Assembly (NCBI GenBank): GCA_043774925.1
Contig: JAYVSZ010000023.1
Span: forward strand, 1 to 40,213
Reading direction: 5' to 3'
Length of the DNA stretch: 40,213 nucleotides
Origin: JAYVSZ01 sp043774925
GTDB lineage: Bacteria > Pseudomonadota > Gammaproteobacteria > Burkholderiales > Methylophilaceae
Position numbers and translations under genes: made by a program. A model generated the notes under the pieces. That model searched no databases. It worked only from the letters and a program-made list of their open reading frames with translations, and was not told the origin of the DNA. Below are positions 30,716 to 39,883 of this stretch, piece after piece (the first letter of the stretch is position 1; the number at the start of each line of letters is the position of its first letter).

Positions 30716-31975
30716 TTAAGACTGGCGATACACATTCTCACCAAAAAGTTCTTGCCCTACTTTGTCCCAATAGCGTGAAAAGCGTTTTAGCCGCTGTTGG
30801 CTAATTTCTGCATCAGTAAATTGTAACTCAGCTTGCCACTCAACTTGAAAAGGCTCTAGCAAAGCCTTTACTTGTAAATTAGGCGTGTTTTGCGTAATCA
30901 CCAGACCAACACCGCGCTCTTTTAAAATGTCGCGTGTGTCGCCCAACCAAATCTCGACATCTGGCATTTCGCTCAAGCAATCTGCCACAAATTGCAGGCG
31001 TTTGAGTGGCCATTTTCCGTGTAAACTCTCATCAAATACAAAAAATTTGGCCATGGGTTTGCGTAGCAATGGGTGTGCGGCAGAGAGCATTTCATCATGC
31101 ACATACACGGCGACGGCTCTATGCGGAGAAAGCGTAGCCCTAGCCTGCATGTTGACTCGATGCACTTTAGCGGATGTGGGCGGTGCCTGTGTAAATAGCT
31201 TTTCATTAAGGTCTTCCAAACTAGCATCAAAAGGACAACTGATTTTACAGGTCGCACAGTACTTTTCGCCCGTGTAGCGCGCAATGTTCTCTTTATTGAA
31301 GTAGTAAGGTCTTGAGCTAAATAGTGAGGCTATCGACTGCCACGCAAGATGGTTAGAGGCTTTATCGCCATCTAATAAATAATTTTCGAACCAATCGGCA
31401 GCTTCGCGCCAATCTACTTTAAGCCAGTGCACCACATACGCCGCAAACCACATACGCGCGTGATTGTGCACATAGCCATCTTGTAGCAAGTCACGAATAA
31501 AACCATCCATGCACGGCAAGCCGGTGATACCTTGGCGAATAAAGTCGGGCATAAGATTATCGCCCAGCGGCACTTTTGCATCTTCAATATCGCTAAAAAT
31601 GCCATCCCCAATATCGTACCAAACACGGCGCGAAAAATCGCGCCAAGCGAGTTGATAGACAAACTTTTCTGCTTGAATGCCAAAGCGATAACGTGCATTA
31701 TCCGATGCCTCTTTTAAAGTTAAGCAGCCGTAGCGAAAATAAGGCGAAAGTTTAGTGACCGCCCCGTTAATAAAATGACGATTGCGGTTGTAATGTTCAA
31801 TATCAATACTGTTGAGGCGTTTAATTGCCTCATGTCGCCCACCGCGCCAATCGTCACCCAAAACCTGCCCAACCGCTTGCGGAAACATGCGGCGCATATA
31901 TTGCAAACGCTCTACGCGATCAACTGGGATACTGAGTTTATGAGAATGTGCCATTAAATCATATACTTTTAACAT
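30716..31975 (-). CDS. Photolyase/cryptochrome-like flavoprotein, apparently circularly permuted
   Basis: A 419-residue protein. Residues ~40-235 match the FAD-binding (C-terminal) domain of photolyases: GGRHEAIKRLNSIDIEHYNR, FINGAVTKLSPYFRYGCLTL, FVYQLAWRDFSRRVW, DGYVHNHARMWFAAYVVHWL and LLDGDKASNHLAWQSIAS. The usual N-terminal alpha/beta antenna domain is missing in front, but residues ~285-378 look like it: AVAVYVHDEMLSAAHPLL, KFFVFDESLH, RLQFVADCLSEMPDVEIWLG, GVGLVITQNTP. Between them lies CATCKISC (Cys240, 243, 247), which may bind a metal or an Fe-S cluster. DNA repair or light sensing would be the family roles; here neither is proven. Second in-frame ATG at 31954 is possible. Confidence 0.8.
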   Translation of the reverse strand: MLKVYDLMAHSHKLSIPVDRVERLQYMRRMFPQAVGQVLGDDWRGGRHEAIKRLNSIDIEHYNRNRHFINGAVTKLSPYFRYGCLTLKEASDNARYRFGIQAEKFVYQLAWRDFSRRVWYDIGDGIFSDIEDAKVPLGDNLMPDFIRQGITGLPCMDGFIRDLLQDGYVHNHARMWFAAYVVHWLKVDWREAADWFENYLLDGDKASNHLAWQSIASLFSSRPYYFNKENIARYTGEKYCATCKISCPFDASLEDLNEKLFTQAPPTSAKVHRVNMQARATLSPHRAVAVYVHDEMLSAAHPLLRKPMAKFFVFDESLHGKWPLKRLQFVADCLSEMPDVEIWLGDTRDILKERGVGLVITQNTPNLQVKALLEPFQVEWQAELQFTDAEISQQRLKRFSRYWDKVGQELFGENVYRQS

Positions 31976-32071
31976 TACATTAACGTTAGTTTACACGCTT
32001 TTTGCGCTATTTTTATATAACAAATAGTGCTAAGATAATCCATGTTTTTAGGTAAGTAAAAGGACAAAAAA

Positions 32072-32512
32072 ATGGATAGCATGTGGCTTTGGGGTGCAAT
32101 TGGCATCGTATTATTAGCGGTAGAAATGGCCACAGGCACATTTTATGTGCTGTGGTTTGGTATTGCCGCGCTCTGCACGGCAATCGCGGTATGGATGTTT
32201 CCTAATCTGCCGCACGCCATTCAATTTGGCATGTTCGCACTTCTGGCTTTCAGCTCGCTTATCATTTGGCGACTCAATTACAAAAAAACTGAAACACATT
32301 CACGCGTCGGTCAGGCGCAAGGCGAAGAAATTGGTCGCAGCGGCACGGTGATTGAGGCTTGCGGACCAAACCAAAATGGCAAAATACGTTTTACGCAAGG
32401 CTTGATGGGCGCGCGCGAATGGCCAGTTATTTCGAATGAAACCATTGCCGAAGGCGCTGAAGCGCGCGTAATTGCGGTAGAAGGCAATGCATTAAGAGTT
32501 GAAGCACTTTAA
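32072..32512 (+). CDS. NfeD family membrane protein
   Basis: A 146-residue protein with two or three N-terminal membrane helices (residues ~4-24, 26-43, 50-66) and a C-terminal OB-fold: EEIGRSGTVIEACGPNQNGK, TQGLMGAREWPVIS and ARVIAVEGNALRVEAL. It is the short YbbK type of NfeD. Such genes nearly always precede a stomatin-like (SPFH) gene, as here (18 bases), with which they form membrane microdomain complexes. AAGGA lies before the ATG. Confidence 0.93.
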   Translation: MDSMWLWGAIGIVLLAVEMATGTFYVLWFGIAALCTAIAVWMFPNLPHAIQFGMFALLAFSSLIIWRLNYKKTETHSRVGQAQGEEIGRSGTVIEACGPNQNGKIRFTQGLMGAREWPVISNETIAEGAEARVIAVEGNALRVEAL

Positions 32513-32530
32513 TCATTAAGGAAAAACACC

Positions 32531-33373
32531 ATGACCGAATTTAGCTTAGTACTGATATTTTTAGCCGTTATCGCCATTTTTAAAGGCGTGCGTATTGTGC
32601 CGCAGGGCGAAGAATGGGTGGTAGAACGCCTGGGCAAATTTGCAGGCGTGTTAAGCCCAGGTTTGCACATCATTAATCCCGTGTTTAGTCGCGTCAGTTA
32701 TAAAGTCACCACCAAAGACATTATTTTAGAAATTCCCGAGCAAGAAGTGATTACCGCCGATAACGCGGTGATTTTGGCCAACGCGATTGCGTTTATGAAA
32801 GTATCGAACATTGAGCGCGCGGTTTACGGCATCGAAAACTTCCGCGAAGCCATGCGCAATATGATTCAAACCAATTTGCGCTCGATTATTGGCGGCATGG
32901 ATTTAAACCACGCGCTCACCTCGCGCGACCGCATTAAGGCAGAACTCAAATTAGCCATTGCAGATGAGGCCTTGGACTGGGGTTTGACTGTGAAATCCGT
33001 TGAAATTCAGGACATAAAACCATCCGCCAACATGCAACACGCCATGGAGCAACAAGCCAGTGCCGAGCGCGAACGCGTCGCCGTGGTAACACGTGCAGAA
33101 GGTGACAAACAGTCGTTGATTTTAAATGCAGAAGCAAGACTGGAAGCGGCTCGCAAGGATGCTGAAGCACAAATGGTGGCAGCAAAAGCATCTGCCGAAT
33201 CGATTAAATTTATCTCAGAAGCGGTGAAAGAAAACAATACATCTGCCACGTTTTTGCTAGGTGACCGCTATATTACCGCGTTGCAAAAAATATCTGCCTC
33301 AACCAATAGCAAAATTGTGGTGATGCCTGGGGATTTAATCGGTGCGGTTAAAAACTTAATTGGCGGCAAATAA
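32531..33373 (+). CDS. qmcA: SPFH/stomatin-family membrane protein (QmcA-like)
   Basis: A 280-residue stomatin-like protein. One N-terminal membrane helix, then the SPFH domain: GVRIVPQGEEWVVERLGKFA, VLSPGLHIINPVFSRVSYKV, LEIPEQEVITADNAVI, LRSIIGGMDLNHALTSRDRI, then the conserved KAELKLAIADEALDWGL and a coiled coil (MEQQASAERERVAVVTRAEG to AAKASAESI). It makes oligomers that organise the inner membrane and modulate proteases. The NfeD gene precedes it. Its 3' end faces the moeB-like gene with only one base between. Confidence 0.94.
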   Translation: MTEFSLVLIFLAVIAIFKGVRIVPQGEEWVVERLGKFAGVLSPGLHIINPVFSRVSYKVTTKDIILEIPEQEVITADNAVILANAIAFMKVSNIERAVYGIENFREAMRNMIQTNLRSIIGGMDLNHALTSRDRIKAELKLAIADEALDWGLTVKSVEIQDIKPSANMQHAMEQQASAERERVAVVTRAEGDKQSLILNAEARLEAARKDAEAQMVAAKASAESIKFISEAVKENNTSATFLLGDRYITALQKISASTNSKIVVMPGDLIGAVKNLIGGK

Positions 33374-33374
33374 T

Positions 33375-34121
33375 TTAAGCGCCACAAACTAAGCATTTCG
33401 GGTCGCGCGCCAGCTTGATGGTGCGCCATTCCATACTTAAAGCATCCAGCAAAAGCAAGCGGCCTTGCAGGCTTTCGCCAATATTCATCAAACATTTAAG
33501 CGCTTCTGCCGCCTGCGTTGTGCCTATCATGCCCACCAGCGGCGAGAAAACGCCATTGGTTGCACAACGCAAATCCGTCTCTTCGCCATTATCGGGAAAC
33601 AAACAGTGGTAGCAAGGCGTTTCGGCGTTTCTAAAATCAAACACGGTAATTTGCCCTTCAAACTGCACCGCCGCGCCAGAAACTAAAGGCTTTTTTAGCG
33701 CAGAACATACACGGTTAAGCGCGTAGCGCGTAGCAAAATTATCGCTGCAATCAATCACCACATCAGCATTTTTTGCCAATGCACTAAACTCCGCTTCGGT
33801 AGATTTTTTCTGAATAGTTTGCACAATCACTTCTGGGTTAATTTCATACAAAGTTTGCTGCGCTGACAAAGCTTTATTAATGCCAACCGATTGCGTGGTA
33901 TGAATAATCTGCCGCTGCAAATTAGTTAAATCAACCGTATCAAAATCGCAAATGGTCAGCTTACCTACGCCAGAAGCCGCTAAATATAAGGCTGTTGGCG
34001 CACCCAAGCCACCAGCGCCAACAATCAACGCATGACTTTTTGTGAGCTTTTCTTGGCCTTCGTAACCAATTTGCGAAAGTAATATATGGCGGCTGTAACG
34101 TAACAGCTGGTTGTCGTTCAT
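33375..34121 (-). CDS. moeB: Molybdopterin-synthase adenylyltransferase/ThiF family (MoeB-like)
   Basis: A 248-residue E1-like adenylating enzyme. SQIGYEGQEKLTKSHALIVG and GAGGLGAPTALYLAASGVGK form the ATP-binding start; DNLQRQ-type NLQRQIIH, VVIDCSDNFATRYALNRVC and the zinc pairs CYHCLF and CLVCGA (four Cys) are complete. It activates the C-terminal Gly of a MoaD or ThiS sulfur carrier. No partner gene is nearby, so molybdenum versus thiamin cannot be separated; MoeB is the best match by length. It begins directly after the pilin gene stop, so it is probably transcribed with the pilus cluster. Confidence 0.93.
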   Translation of the reverse strand: MNDNQLLRYSRHILLSQIGYEGQEKLTKSHALIVGAGGLGAPTALYLAASGVGKLTICDFDTVDLTNLQRQIIHTTQSVGINKALSAQQTLYEINPEVIVQTIQKKSTEAEFSALAKNADVVIDCSDNFATRYALNRVCSALKKPLVSGAAVQFEGQITVFDFRNAETPCYHCLFPDNGEETDLRCATNGVFSPLVGMIGTTQAAEALKCLMNIGESLQGRLLLLDALSMEWRTIKLARDPKCLVCGA

Positions 34122-34841
34122 TTATGGAAGTTGCCCTGCATTCACCATGCGATTAAATAGAATGTTACTAGATACCCAAACCACCACATCATCGAACTCA
34201 CCATTTGCTGAACCACTTGCAGTTTGTACATGGCTCACGAAATCATTATTACCATCATTGTTTGCTGTTTCATCAATACATGCTGGTGGAGAAGGCAATG
34301 TGGAACAAATGCCTCTATTTTTTCCTCTCGAAACTATTACTGCAATTGCTGTATCTGTTAAACGAGGGGTGCTACAAGTCTGTTGGTTACATACTCTTAG
34401 GTTTCCTACAGCTGATAGTAGCGAAAATGTAGGCTGTGGTGAACGATTACTATAAGTCGCCGTTACTCGATAAATAAACTGCTGACCCCAAGAGTCGTTA
34501 CTCGGCAAACTTAATGTGGCCCATGGAAGATTACCTTCTTGAGCGATGCAAAATCCCGTAAGAACATCAAAATCTTCTACTCCATCATTGGCGCTATCGT
34601 TTACGCCGTTACTCGCACCTGCAGTCTTATCTGGACATGGTAAATGCTTATTTACAACCGCATATCCTAACAATGCATCTTTTGAGTCATCCAAAAGTCT
34701 TCTTGTTTCGCCATAGTCTTTTTGATCTATTTGTGCTGAGAGTGGTGATAAAAAAGCCGCCATTAAAAGACCAACTATCACTAACACGATAGCCATCTCA
34801 ACCAAAGTAAAGCCTTCAATTTTAAAATTATTTTTATTCAT
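34122..34841 (-). CDS. Type IV prepilin-like protein (LPCPD family), terminal gene
   Basis: A 239-residue pseudopilin. The prepilin peptidase site is in EGFTLVEMAIVLVIVGLLMA (Gly at residue 10, cut G^F, Glu at +5), followed by the long helix. The globular part has ALLGYAVVNKHLPCPDKTAG, then LPWATLSLPSNDSWGQQFIY, plus several Cys (e.g. CSTLPSPPAC) that could form disulfides. The same ALxGx-LPCPD-LPW order occurs in the preceding protein. Larger than typical major pilins, so it is likely a minor pilin or tip component. It ends directly before moeB. Confidence 0.85.
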   Translation of the reverse strand: MNKNNFKIEGFTLVEMAIVLVIVGLLMAAFLSPLSAQIDQKDYGETRRLLDDSKDALLGYAVVNKHLPCPDKTAGASNGVNDSANDGVEDFDVLTGFCIAQEGNLPWATLSLPSNDSWGQQFIYRVTATYSNRSPQPTFSLLSAVGNLRVCNQQTCSTPRLTDTAIAVIVSRGKNRGICSTLPSPPACIDETANNDGNNDFVSHVQTASGSANGEFDDVVVWVSSNILFNRMVNAGQLP

Positions 34842-34845
34842 AGAG

Positions 34846-35916
34846 TTAAGGTGTCGAACAACTATATGTACTAGAACTTGCTGAACATGAGTAGCTACCT
34901 AACGGATCTGTGATTTGTAGCTTCACATGTGTAACATCAGTGTAAGTGTATACTGCCGAGGCAAACCAATTATTATTCGCTAACCATGATTTTAGTGCAG
35001 GTGGTGTATATGCGAGCGCCATTCCAGAAGTAGCGCTGTTAACAAACCCCGTAGATAAAGTGCAATTCTGCCCCCCTACAGTTGTCGCAGAAGGGCAAGG
35101 ATAATTGCTACCGTTATTAATATAATAATCCACTGGGCCCGCAGGCACGTCTGCATTACCTAATATTTCCTTTACCATACGCTTCCTCACAGGTCGATAT
35201 AACTCCTCTGCGGTAATATAAATAACCTTATCGTTAAATGTACTTGAGCTAGCACCAGCAGTAAAGATGTAGTTAGTGCCAGAAACATTCCCTGTTGAAT
35301 TATTTACACCATTCGCAGAGTCAAGATAATTGCTAGCCGTATTGTTCCCACCACATTGAGTACTCACCGCACTATTACGGCTCTGCCCAGCTAAAGGCGC
35401 TCCAGGTGAAATAATTACTGCTATCACCGGATTTACTGGGGCTGGTAAGTTAACTCCATTTGAATTTCTAACAACAATCGTACCTGGTACAGTATTGTTC
35501 AATCTATTTACTACCGAATTCCTGCTAGTAACTAAAATTGTATTTCTATAAATTGGTGAAACCGCGTACCATAAACATTCACCGTCCCCATCTCTAACAT
35601 CTCCAATCCCCAATGCTTTCCATGGTAGCCGGCCTATTATTCCTGTCGTGTTTGTACACGCACTTGAACTTCCATTATTAGCTGCAGCAATATTTAAATC
35701 AGGGCAAGGAAGAGCCCCTGGCATTGTGGCATGACTAGCTGACCACCCAATCAACGCAACCTTAGCCTCAGCCAATGCTGCCGCAGTTTTTTTATCTCGC
35801 TCATTCTTTATACCAACAGAGCTCAAAGAGTGAACCACATAGGCTGTCGCAACTAAAGACAGAAAAAATACCAATATCAATAAAGCCATCCCATGCTGGC
35901 TATTGCGTATCTTCAT
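34846..35916 (-). CDS. Large pilin-like protein (LPCPD family)
   Basis: A 356-residue protein if started at the ATG at 35916; an in-frame start 11 codons upstream is less likely. The N-terminus (RNSQHGMALLILVFFLSLVA then TAYVVHSLSS) is a PilX/GspK-like membrane anchor without the GFTLVE Glu. The globular part shares ALIGWSASHATMPGALPCPD and IGRLPWKALGI with the downstream pilin, so the two are paralogous. Cys pairs are scattered and the region is rich in Asn, Ser and Thr, as for adhesin-like pilins. It overlaps the end of the PilP-like gene by 17 bases. Function as tip or minor pilin is inferred. Confidence 0.78.
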   Translation of the reverse strand: MKIRNSQHGMALLILVFFLSLVATAYVVHSLSSVGIKNERDKKTAAALAEAKVALIGWSASHATMPGALPCPDLNIAAANNGSSSACTNTTGIIGRLPWKALGIGDVRDGDGECLWYAVSPIYRNTILVTSRNSVVNRLNNTVPGTIVVRNSNGVNLPAPVNPVIAVIISPGAPLAGQSRNSAVSTQCGGNNTASNYLDSANGVNNSTGNVSGTNYIFTAGASSSTFNDKVIYITAEELYRPVRKRMVKEILGNADVPAGPVDYYINNGSNYPCPSATTVGGQNCTLSTGFVNSATSGMALAYTPPALKSWLANNNWFASAVYTYTDVTHVKLQITDPLGSYSCSASSSTYSCSTP

Positions 35917-36388
35917 CACCAATTCTGCCTGCATCGCCTTGTGCGGCATGGGCTCTTGCCTCGCGCACGCGGTTATTTTCTGGGTCGTACACTTGTCCTG
36001 CTTTTAGCGTGAGATTTTTACCATTTGCAGGCAATCTAATTGGCACGCGGTTACCACTTTCGGATAATCGGCCTACTTGCACATCTTTGTTGCTGCTGCC
36101 TTCTTGCATGGCGTTGTTGTTGACCCAAACCGTGCCTTTTTTGCCATCGTTACGCTTTACGTAGCCTTGCATGTTAATTGCATCTGGCAGCACAACTGGC
36201 GCGAGCTCTACATAGGCCTCTTGTGTTGGCGACTCAATTTTTGTAGGCAGATTTCTTTTAGTTTGGCGTAAATACTCTAAATTACTACGCTCGGCTGGCG
36301 TGGTGAATAAGCGGCCAATGGGTTGCGCGGCTAGGGCTTGTTGTGCAGCAAGCGCTTGAATAATAGTTAAAAATACAAGAAAACGCAT
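35900..36388 (-). CDS. PilP/MshK-like periplasmic pilus-assembly protein
   Basis: A 162-residue protein with a signal peptide (MRFLVFLTIIQALAAQQALA). I use the ATG at 36388 (GGGGG spaced ~7). GRLFTTPAERSNLEYLRQTK (residues ~25-44) is a recurrent motif of MshK/PilP-like proteins, followed by a small beta domain (INMQGYVKRNDGKKGTVWVN then KAGQVYDPENNRVREA), which is the GspC/PilP homology-region fold expected to bind a secretin. Its start shares a base with the stop of the PilO-like gene (TAATG). Confidence 0.8.
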   Translation of the reverse strand: MRFLVFLTIIQALAAQQALAAQPIGRLFTTPAERSNLEYLRQTKRNLPTKIESPTQEAYVELAPVVLPDAINMQGYVKRNDGKKGTVWVNNNAMQEGSSNKDVQVGRLSESGNRVPIRLPANGKNLTLKAGQVYDPENNRVREARAHAAQGDAGRIGDEDTQ

Positions 36389-37005
36389 TATATTGCCCCC
36401 GTTAATTGTGGGTCGCGCAAGGTCAGCCAATCGATTTCACAGGCAGCTTTTAAGTTTGAGTTTATCGTTTTGGTGTTCACCACCGCGCCAACTGGGCGCG
36501 AAATCTCGCAATCACGCACAATAAATGGCGTGGTTTGCTCGTGCAGGCCGTCTAGCAGGCTTAATAAATCGCCCTCGTGCAGCATGTCCATATTCAACTT
36601 CATGGTAGAACGATGCAATACAAATGTGCCCGTATTGGGTAAAAAACTTGGCTTGTAATCCTCTTGCAAGCCAATACTGTAATCAATACTAAACAATTTA
36701 TGCTGTGCGTGAATTTGGCGCAAACGCTCTACCCATTCAATGCGGCGCTCTTCACCAACAAAGCCTTTTGCCAGCAAATCGTTATAAATGGGCAAATATT
36801 GAATAATTGTTTCTTTTTCCAAACCTGAAGATTGAAATTTGGCGCGCGCTTGATTGAGCAAGTTTTGTTGCGTTTGCACAGCAGTTTCGTTTTTGCTGCG
36901 ATATTGATCCGCCAAGCTCACCAGCAAACCAACAATGACCAATGCCCCGCCCAGCGCCAATATTGGGTAGCGTAGTTTGCGCCAATCTTGTTGGGTTAGC
37001 GTCAT
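36388..37005 (-). CDS. PilO/GspM-like assembly protein
   Basis: A 205-residue inner-membrane protein: membrane helix at ~13-31 (PILALGGALVIVGLLVSLA), a coiled-coil linker (ETAVQTQQNLLNQARAKFQ) and a ferredoxin-like periplasmic domain. Position between the PilMN-like and PilP-like genes and the architecture identify it, rather than sequence hallmarks. It would form the periplasmic alignment complex with its neighbours. The start overlaps the upstream gene by 4 bases. Confidence 0.8.
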   Translation of the reverse strand: MTLTQQDWRKLRYPILALGGALVIVGLLVSLADQYRSKNETAVQTQQNLLNQARAKFQSSGLEKETIIQYLPIYNDLLAKGFVGEERRIEWVERLRQIHAQHKLFSIDYSIGLQEDYKPSFLPNTGTFVLHRSTMKLNMDMLHEGDLLSLLDGLHEQTTPFIVRDCEISRPVGAVVNTKTINSNLKAACEIDWLTLRDPQLTGAI

Positions 37006-38624
37006 AGCGCGTCTCCTGTATTGGTGGCGCTGTCAGTATTAACAGGCTTTAGCACCACTTTTAATTTAAAAATCGCTGGTGTGCGCTCCGTTGTGCCCTC
37101 ATCGGTGGTGCTGCCTTGCAAATTGGCCAGCGAGCTTACATTGACCGGCTCTTGCAACACAACTACTTGATCAACCAAAGCATTTTCGCGCAAGCGAGTA
37201 ACCAAGCGGCTTACGCTGGCTAATGCGGCACGATAATCGCCTGTAAATCCTTTAATCTCCGCATTTACAAAGCCAATTTGAATGAGTTTTGTTGGGTCGC
37301 CAGCTGGGGCGGTTACTGGTTGTGCATTTGAATTTGCTACAACTACTTGTCCGCCATCTTCATCTTTAATATCGGTTAGATTACTAAGTACCCAACGCAT
37401 TCTGTTAAGTGCGATTTCTGGCGAATCCTCACATGCCGCACTGAGCACTTGCATAAATTGGCGCGGCGATTGATCGTTATTTTTAATGGTTTGCGCGATT
37501 TCTGCCGCGGTTTTTAAATTGTTACTTGGAATAGGCGTGATAGGGAAATTTTGCGCAACCGTTTCATATTGCTGCTGTTGTTGCTGCGTTTGTGAGGCAA
37601 TTTCATTGATTTTATTTTTTTGCTGATAGCCCTGCCAAAAATAAAAGCCTGCTAATAGTGTACCTACCGCGGCGATGCATGCCGTTGCAATATGAATATT
37701 GCGACGTATATTAATTAAATTATGCGCTTTAGTGAGCGCTGCTGGCGCCAGATTATCGGGCATATTGCCATTGGCCAATAGCTGCATGTGCAATAGTTCT
37801 GGGTGCGTTTTAACCGTTTCTGGTGAGATATTGCTGTTTTTGGCAAAAGCCAAAATATCAATCGTTTTACATTCAAACCCTTGGTCTTGACTAATGCTCT
37901 TGGCAATCTCGTCATGGGTGCTATCAAACGCTGGCAGCACCATTTGCAGGGGAGTTTCGTTCGCAATCAAACGCTGACTAAGCAGATACAATCGCGTTTT
38001 TTCAATCTCGACCAAATAAAAATAGGCAAGCTGATTCGGTTTGATATCGCCCATTGGTACTAAACGGCTCATGCGCAGGCGGCCGTTATGCAAAAATGTT
38101 TGCCGCAGGCCTGAAGACAAACGCTCGCAAAGCAAAATGTTGGGCGCCATCAGTTTCATTTGGCGCACAGCCACTTGGCTAATCATAGGCAACAAATACA
38201 CGCCGACCAAGGGCGCGTGCGTGGCTTGAATCACGTCCATCCAGCTTTGTAAAAAATCGGCGTTATTTAAGGCGATAAATATAAAGTTATCGTCTTTACG
38301 CTTATCGGCAGCGCGATTAATAAAATGTGCTGTGCGATAGACGCTGTTGCGATTAAATTGGTTGAGTTTGCGATTAATAATTTCGCGGCGCGCGGCGCCC
38401 GTAGTGTGCGGTAGGCTTTCTACTTTGTAATCTTCTTCAATCGCATCCACAATCAAGTAAATATTGATATCGCCTTGCTGTGCCAAATATTGGCTAAAGG
38501 CGGTATGGTCGTCATCTTGATTTTTAAATACTGAGTACGATTGCAATTTTGTGCCATGCCACAAGCCAGCGGTGAGGCTGGTATTGGTGACGCACAAAAT
38601 TAATTTTTGGTTATTTGCAAACAT
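37002..38624 (-). CDS. PilMN/GspL-like pilus-assembly protein
   Basis: A 540-residue protein. Residues ~1-305 are cytoplasmic and actin-like in style (LILCVTNTSLTAGLWHGTKL, LPMISQVAVRQMKL); one membrane helix lies at ~311-331 (HIATACIAAVGTLLAGFYFW), then a glutamine-rich coiled coil (345-352 is all Gln but one), and a periplasmic PilN-like domain with KGFTGDYRAALASVSRLVTR. It combines the roles of PilM and PilN in one chain, as GspL does. It joins the ATPase, GspF, PilO-like and PilP-like partners. No strong ribosome site at the ATG. Confidence 0.83.
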   Translation of the reverse strand: MFANNQKLILCVTNTSLTAGLWHGTKLQSYSVFKNQDDDHTAFSQYLAQQGDINIYLIVDAIEEDYKVESLPHTTGAARREIINRKLNQFNRNSVYRTAHFINRAADKRKDDNFIFIALNNADFLQSWMDVIQATHAPLVGVYLLPMISQVAVRQMKLMAPNILLCERLSSGLRQTFLHNGRLRMSRLVPMGDIKPNQLAYFYLVEIEKTRLYLLSQRLIANETPLQMVLPAFDSTHDEIAKSISQDQGFECKTIDILAFAKNSNISPETVKTHPELLHMQLLANGNMPDNLAPAALTKAHNLINIRRNIHIATACIAAVGTLLAGFYFWQGYQQKNKINEIASQTQQQQQQYETVAQNFPITPIPSNNLKTAAEIAQTIKNNDQSPRQFMQVLSAACEDSPEIALNRMRWVLSNLTDIKDEDGGQVVVANSNAQPVTAPAGDPTKLIQIGFVNAEIKGFTGDYRAALASVSRLVTRLRENALVDQVVVLQEPVNVSSLANLQGSTTDEGTTERTPAIFKLKVVLKPVNTDSATNTGDAL

Positions 38625-38668
38625 GATTTCAATTATTCATGGTTTCACTTGTTTGTAGCTTCATTTGT

Positions 38669-39874
38669 TTATAGTTTCATTTTGCTAAACGAATCGTACA
38701 CAGGACCGAGCACAGAGACCATAATAAATGCCAATATCAACCCCAAAATAACAGTCAGCGCAGGCTCTAATAATTTAAGCATTTTTTGCATCAATTCGTT
38801 CACGTCTCTATCGTAAAAATAGCTAATATTGAGTAACGATTTATCCAGTGCGCCCGTGCTTTCACCCACTTTAATCATGCGCACCACCAGCGGTGGAAAT
38901 AAACCTGCATTTTTAAAACTCTCACTCATGCTATCGCCCGCGTTAATTTGAGCATGGGCGCGGCTAAGCGCATCGGCGACCACTTTATTGCCAACAATAC
39001 TTTCGCAGGTTTTAATTGCCTGCAAAATAGGAATGCCCGTTTGGTACATAAGTGCAAAATAACGCGCAAACCGCGCCATAATAATTTTATTTAAAATGTC
39101 ACCCGTCACAGGCAGTTTAAGTTTAATGTAATCAAACTTATAGCGCGCATCTGGGCTTTGCTTAATCCAAGTAGCAAGGCCAGCAATTACCACTAATGGC
39201 AAGGTTAAAATCAGCCACCAATAATGTACAAACGCATTCGAAATAAAAATTAAAATTTTAGTTTGAATCGGCAATTCCTGACCCAAACTGCTAATAAATT
39301 TCACCATTTCTGGCACTAAAAATATCATCAACACGCCAACCGCAGCTGACACAACCACTAGCACAATTAACGGATAGATTAATAAGCGCTTAGTTTGCGC
39401 GATTAATTCATCTTGCCATTTTAATGTGTTAGAAAGATTATCAAACACTTCTGGCAACTGTCCAGTTTGCTCACCCGCAGCCACCAAATTAACAAATACT
39501 TCATCAAACACATTGGGGTGTTCTGCCAAGGCTTGGCTGAGCATCTTACCGCCCTCTACCTCGCCCGCAACCGCGCCTAATACTTTTTGAAAATAGGGGC
39601 TGGTGGTGCTTTCGCGCAAATCGTTTAAGCCTTCTAACATGGGTACGCCAGCCCGTGTAAGCTGCTCTAACTGAAAGCAAAACATCACTAAATCGCGGTT
39701 ATTGACTTTATTTTGTGTGAACAGCTGCTTAGATTTTTCAGTCGATTTAAATGTGATTAAATCTAATCCCATGCGCTCTAGGCGAATCTCTAAATCCACC
39801 TCATTAAGCGCATCCATTTGGCCTTGCGCATGGCGGCCAGTCTGGTCAATTGCCCTGTAATTAAAGGTTGCCAC
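38669..39874 (-). CDS. Type II secretion/pilus platform protein, GspF/PilC family
   Basis: A 401-residue polytopic inner-membrane protein. FNYRAIDQTGRHAQGQMDAL at the start and two repeats of the T2SSF domain (FCFQLEQLTRAGVPMLEGLN, ARFARYFALMYQTGIPILQA) with ending EPALTVILGLILAFIMVSVL and GPVYDSFSKM are complete. It couples the cytoplasmic ATPase to the growing pilus. It starts 9 bases after the ATPase gene. Confidence 0.96.
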   Translation of the reverse strand: MATFNYRAIDQTGRHAQGQMDALNEVDLEIRLERMGLDLITFKSTEKSKQLFTQNKVNNRDLVMFCFQLEQLTRAGVPMLEGLNDLRESTTSPYFQKVLGAVAGEVEGGKMLSQALAEHPNVFDEVFVNLVAAGEQTGQLPEVFDNLSNTLKWQDELIAQTKRLLIYPLIVLVVVSAAVGVLMIFLVPEMVKFISSLGQELPIQTKILIFISNAFVHYWWLILTLPLVVIAGLATWIKQSPDARYKFDYIKLKLPVTGDILNKIIMARFARYFALMYQTGIPILQAIKTCESIVGNKVVADALSRAHAQINAGDSMSESFKNAGLFPPLVVRMIKVGESTGALDKSLLNISYFYDRDVNELMQKMLKLLEPALTVILGLILAFIMVSVLGPVYDSFSKMKL

Positions 39875-39883
39875 GATTATTGC

